Source: Bdellovibrio svalbardensis
Lineage (GTDB): Bacteria > Bdellovibrionota > Bdellovibrionia > Bdellovibrionales > Bdellovibrionaceae
Assembly: GCF_029531655.1 (NCBI RefSeq)
Contig: NZ_JANRMI010000002.1
Coordinates: 372,001-436,000, forward strand
Direction: 5' to 3'
Length of the DNA: 64,000 bases
Shown: positions 61,089 to 64,000 of the stretch, one piece after another
Numbering within the stretch: the first letter of the stretch is position 1
Layout of the letters: each line of letters opens with the position of its first letter
Program-made: the position numbers and the translations under genes
The notes under the pieces: model-generated
What the model was told of the DNA's origin: nothing
Databases searched by the model: none
What the model saw: only the letters and a program-made list of their open reading frames with translations

Positions 61089-61116
61089 ATGTACCTCGTT
61101 ATTTGACGAGGTACAT
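61089..61116 (-). terminator. Hairpin overlapping the stop codon of the large gene
   Basis: ATGTACCTCGT / ACGAGGTACAT, 11 bp with a six-nt loop. It overlaps the last codons and stop (61099-61101) of the minus-strand gene. There is no good T-run after it, so function as an mRNA stabiliser is as likely as termination. Confidence 0.55.
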
Positions 61117-64000
61117 GCCTGGGAATGATGGGGCGCCCATTTGGAAGAGTTTTTCCATCATGTTTGTTGTTTCTTTTTGTAGGTCCGTTTCCTTGTCGGC
61201 AGTCGCTGGAGCTTTCGTTTCGCCCTTGATAGCAAGCACGAATCTGTTGAAATCGTTCGTTGATCTCAAGGCTACGAAGAAGTTGCGATTCCTTTCGTCA
61301 CCACTGTCTTGCATTTGAGCGCTGTATGATTCCTGTGCGATCAAGTAGAAGTTCTCGTTGATGTCGATCGGTTGCGTGCGCACTTGGCCTTCGCAAATCA
61401 TCAGGCCGCGAGTGATCACGTCAGCTTGTTCAGATTCATTCAGACGAGGGTTCAAGATTTTCAAATAGTCCGTGCGACCGAACCAACTTGGATCTTTAAT
61501 GAACAAGAGTGGATTCAGATTAACGATCACGCATTGCTCGTATTGATTAACACGAACTTTCAGCAAGCTTTGTTGTACAGTCATAGATGTCGACATACCA
61601 ATGTTGATCGCATTGCTGTTGCTGGTTGAATCGGTTGCAGACCAAGAGATAGATCCACCCACATCCAGTCCCAAAGAGAAGAGATCCAAAAACTTTTTGG
61701 AGATACCAGCCTTAGCGCTGACACTGACTGATTTCGTTACTGAAGTTGAGTGCGATTTTACGTAAGAGAAGTTTGTTCCCACAGAGAGTCCCTGATTGAA
61801 ACCTTTTACGTATTTCGTTCCACCAACTTCTTTGATAGCCAGACGTTTTTCAACTTGGAAGAAGCGTGAAGGATCTTTGCTTACTGCATGGAAGCAGTCG
61901 CCACCGAAGCCCATTTTAAGGAGGTCCATAACAGCACCGCCTTTATCCGGGTGCTGGCTTGGGAAGAAGTCGTTTGCCCAGAAAGCACAAAGCTTCTGTG
62001 CCGCCTCTTTTGTAAGACGACCGTTTGTGATGATGCCTTGGAGGTCTTCCTTATTCAAAATGTAGTGAGTGTTAGCCAGTTTGATATTCAAAGCCTTAGT
62101 CAATGGAGAAGCTGCTGGCATAGCATTGACGTTGATCAATGCTAGATTGTTCTCTTGTGCGAATTGAGGATTTGCAGAGCGAGCTGTCGCAGCTTTCAAA
62201 GCAGAAGCCTTGGCATCTAGACCTTCTTTGACAACTTGAGTGATCAATCCCTTTGTTGCTGAGTCATTGTTGCCTGAACCGCTCAAAAGGAAAGTGCTGA
62301 TTGATGACGCGTCGACAATTCTCAATGGACGAGAAGCCTCGTCGACGTTCAAAACCACAGGGCCCACAAAAGTTGGGGTTTCAAGGCCGGTACTTGTATC
62401 AATCGCAGAATCAAGGGCAGCGCCGGCCTGCTTGAGGTTGATTCCGGCAGCAGTTACTTCCACTTTAGTTTCATCGACAGGGTAAAGTTCAACCAGCATG
62501 TTATTGCGGTTGCCCAGCGCTTTCAAATCCTGAGTCTGGAAAGTGATATCTGTGTTGATTTGACCGCTCATGACATTGACGAATTTTTCTGCTGAAGAGA
62601 CATAAGTGTTCTTGCTGTCGTAGTCGCGGTTGCGAACAACTGCCAGTTTAAGAAGATAAACACCGTCACGAAGCTTTTCAACTTCGCCGCGACCGTAGGA
62701 AAGACTTGAGTACATCAAAATACGCGGATCCATCTTGAACTGAATCTTTTTGATAACATTGAGATTCAAAAGGTTATCCACCTGATAGTTGTATGACAAA
62801 GTGTTGTAGCTGAAAGAGTCCATGATCACTTGAGTCTTCGGACGAGACTCTGCTTTGCAATCCAAAGCAAGCTTTTCGTTGGCATCGACATAGCGAAGAT
62901 CACGACCCATGGAACCATTGTTGTCCCAAGGATTTACGATGATCGCCAGTTTTTCGTTCATGCCAAGATCTGCATTTTCGATTTGTACGTAGCCTTTGAT
63001 GTAACGTTGGCAATCGAAGTATTTGATTTTGATGCTTTCATCCCAAGTGATGCAGGCATTGTTGTCAGTTTTTACAGAGGCAGACACTGCGGTATCACCT
63101 TCGTTTTGGCGGAACTTTGTGACTTTGAATGTTTGTGCACGAGCCGATTTTTGATCCAAGCCATTTTTTACACAGGCTTTGATATTGTAAATCACTTCGC
63201 GAGTTGAAGTGGTCTCTGCACCCACTCTAACATTTTTGATCTCAAGCTGAGAAACTTCGATCTTTGGTTTTTGATAGGCGTCTTGCTGCAAGGTCTCCGC
63301 AGGCGCGCCAGAGCCAGAACCAGAACCAGAAGCTGGATTTGATACATTTGGCATTTGTGCATTTACGTAGTTATCAATCTTGAAGTTTTGCTCTTGTGCC
63401 ACTTGGCTGGCTAATTTCAAGAAAGAAGAACCTTTGATTTGGTCATAGTCGCCAAGAATATAGATGCCATCAAAGCCAGTAAGGCCTTCTGGACCGTTTT
63501 CAGGAAGAAGTTGCACACCCAAAACCATTTGTCCACGAGTTGGGATCGCCGCCAAAGAGATTGGAGCTCTTACAGCCAAGCTGCCGTTTTCCATTTTAGC
63601 GTCCAGAACCGCTGTTTGCGCAAGCAAGCGGTGAAGTTCTTTGCCATTTGCAAGGTAAGAGTGGATCAACTTAATGCGTGCTTTGAAGGAACCGGATGTC
63701 AAGGGGCGGAGAACGATCTCGCCGTTCATTTTAGTTAATTGAATCGCAGGAGTTCCTCTCATCTCAACGAGAAGATCAACACCGGTGGAAGTTAGCTTTT
63801 GTTCTGTCACAAACAAGCGTCCCTCTTCAAGCCAAAGAGGACGAGTGCGAAGTTTTTGATCCGCAGAGAAACCCTTGAGTGCCAAAGAAGAAACCTTTTG
63901 GGACTTTACCAAATTAGGGATGGCATCTTCGTTTTTTACATCCATCACGGGCGCTAGGTTTTCGCCATGAGACCAGGGATTGATCGCATAAGAAACAGTG
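61099..64000 (-). CDS. Very large exported or surface protein, C-terminal part (5' end outside window)
   Basis: The frame stays open to the right edge (TVSYAINPWSHGENLAPV precedes the first internal Met), so at least 967 residues are seen and the true start lies beyond 64000. Mostly beta-rich repeats of about 100 residues (for example VYILGDYDQIKG-like strands, CVKNGLDQKSA, FKVTKFRQNEGDTA), a GSGSGSG linker near the N-terminal third, and a late segment with alternating Ser/Thr (SHSTSVTKSVSVSAKAG, GGSISWSATDSTSNSNAIN, IGMSTSMTVQQSLLKV) around FLDLFSLGLDVG. That pattern resembles the membrane hairpin of aerolysin-type pore formers, but this is inference. Domain limits cannot be fixed by eye. 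Confidence 0.6.
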   Translation of the reverse strand, partial: TVSYAINPWSHGENLAPVMDVKNEDAIPNLVKSQKVSSLALKGFSADQKLRTRPLWLEEGRLFVTEQKLTSTGVDLLVEMRGTPAIQLTKMNGEIVLRPLTSGSFKARIKLIHSYLANGKELHRLLAQTAVLDAKMENGSLAVRAPISLAAIPTRGQMVLGVQLLPENGPEGLTGFDGIYILGDYDQIKGSSFLKLASQVAQEQNFKIDNYVNAQMPNVSNPASGSGSGSGAPAETLQQDAYQKPKIEVSQLEIKNVRVGAETTSTREVIYNIKACVKNGLDQKSARAQTFKVTKFRQNEGDTAVSASVKTDNNACITWDESIKIKYFDCQRYIKGYVQIENADLGMNEKLAIIVNPWDNNGSMGRDLRYVDANEKLALDCKAESRPKTQVIMDSFSYNTLSYNYQVDNLLNLNVIKKIQFKMDPRILMYSSLSYGRGEVEKLRDGVYLLKLAVVRNRDYDSKNTYVSSAEKFVNVMSGQINTDITFQTQDLKALGNRNNMLVELYPVDETKVEVTAAGINLKQAGAALDSAIDTSTGLETPTFVGPVVLNVDEASRPLRIVDASSISTFLLSGSGNNDSATKGLITQVVKEGLDAKASALKAATARSANPQFAQENNLALINVNAMPAASPLTKALNIKLANTHYILNKEDLQGIITNGRLTKEAAQKLCAFWANDFFPSQHPDKGGAVMDLLKMGFGGDCFHAVSKDPSRFFQVEKRLAIKEVGGTKYVKGFNQGLSVGTNFSYVKSHSTSVTKSVSVSAKAGISKKFLDLFSLGLDVGGSISWSATDSTSNSNAINIGMSTSMTVQQSLLKVRVNQYEQCVIVNLNPLLFIKDPSWFGRTDYLKILNPRLNESEQADVITRGLMICEGQVRTQPIDINENFYLIAQESYSAQMQDSGDERNRNFFVALRSTNDFNRFVLAIKGETKAPATADKETDLQKETTNMMEKLFQMGAPSFPGMYLVK

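Noticed and set aside
1-64000. tRNA, rRNA or CRISPR features
   Set aside because: I saw no cloverleaf with acceptor CCA context, no rRNA sequence and no regularly spaced direct repeats with unique spacers.

Overview
The window reads as a stretch of chromosome from a predatory or predator-related member of the Bdellovibrionota, most likely Bdellovibrio. This is inference from gene content and sequence style. I see many secreted proteins and lipoproteins with short lipoboxes (for example FQNC), numerous outer-membrane beta-barrels, FecR-like and RsbU/STAS signalling proteins, a DUF475 (TerC-like) protein, FolE2, and near 50 % GC. No rRNA, tRNA, CRISPR array, IS element or phage module was found.

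Layout. Positions 1-2300: 5' part of mreC (minus), a divergent PpiD/SurA-like chaperone and a small unknown gene. 2381-7602: a minus-strand four-gene operon of c-type-cytochrome-like proteins, a DUF1501-like protein and a lipoprotein. 7981-18667: housekeeping and metabolism (secreted EEP-fold phosphodiesterase, cdd, maf, folE2 beside a Fur/Zur-type regulator, uvrA, DUF475, EamA permease, ferredoxin-NADP-reductase-like protein). 18785-29796: a plus-strand series of exported proteins, including a predicted papain-like cysteine protease, a 1148-residue unknown protein coupled to a subtilisin-like protease, and a poly-glycine lipoprotein. 29945-35931: methyltransferase, DUF1275 protein, beta-barrel, HD-GYP protein, DUF1338 protein, M14 carboxypeptidase and alpha/beta hydrolase. 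36102-40602: an outer-membrane protein overlapping a 1022-residue lipoprotein with internal repeats and an EF-hand. 40886-42287: rpmG, dcd and a lipoprotein. 42421-52460: ChaN-like protein, then a signalling block (CheY-like, CheA-like, FecR/Fn3 surface protein, RsbU-type phosphatase, STAS protein, REC-DUF4388-TPR protein). 52621-64000: further envelope proteins, a phospholipase D/cardiolipin synthase, an NTPase, an RNase Z-like hydrolase, a BtuF-like protein without signal peptide, and the 3' part of a very large surface or secreted protein.

The most unusual structure is not a gene. Two intergenic elements (40630-40773 and 57777-57922), both between convergent genes, share an 84-nt core whose ends are nearly identical. 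Its interior differs, but compensatory changes keep the same fold: an outer six-base-pair stem enclosing two hairpins, with a third hairpin upstream. Each core sits inside about 30-bp inverted arms that are complementary within a locus and unrelated between loci. They look like copies of a structured, probably mobile or RNA-based, repeat family. Simpler palindromes built on AAAGGTGCC or AAAGGTAC occur at 2299, 33125, 29878 and 61026, again mostly at gene 3' ends.

Collaborating sets I infer: rpmG-dcd-lipoprotein (translationally coupled); the cytochrome/DUF1501 operon; the 1148-aa protein with the subtilase; the RsbU-type phosphatase with the STAS protein (partner switching); the FecR/Fn3 protein with the CheA-like kinase; and the NTPase with the beta-barrel protein at 53414.
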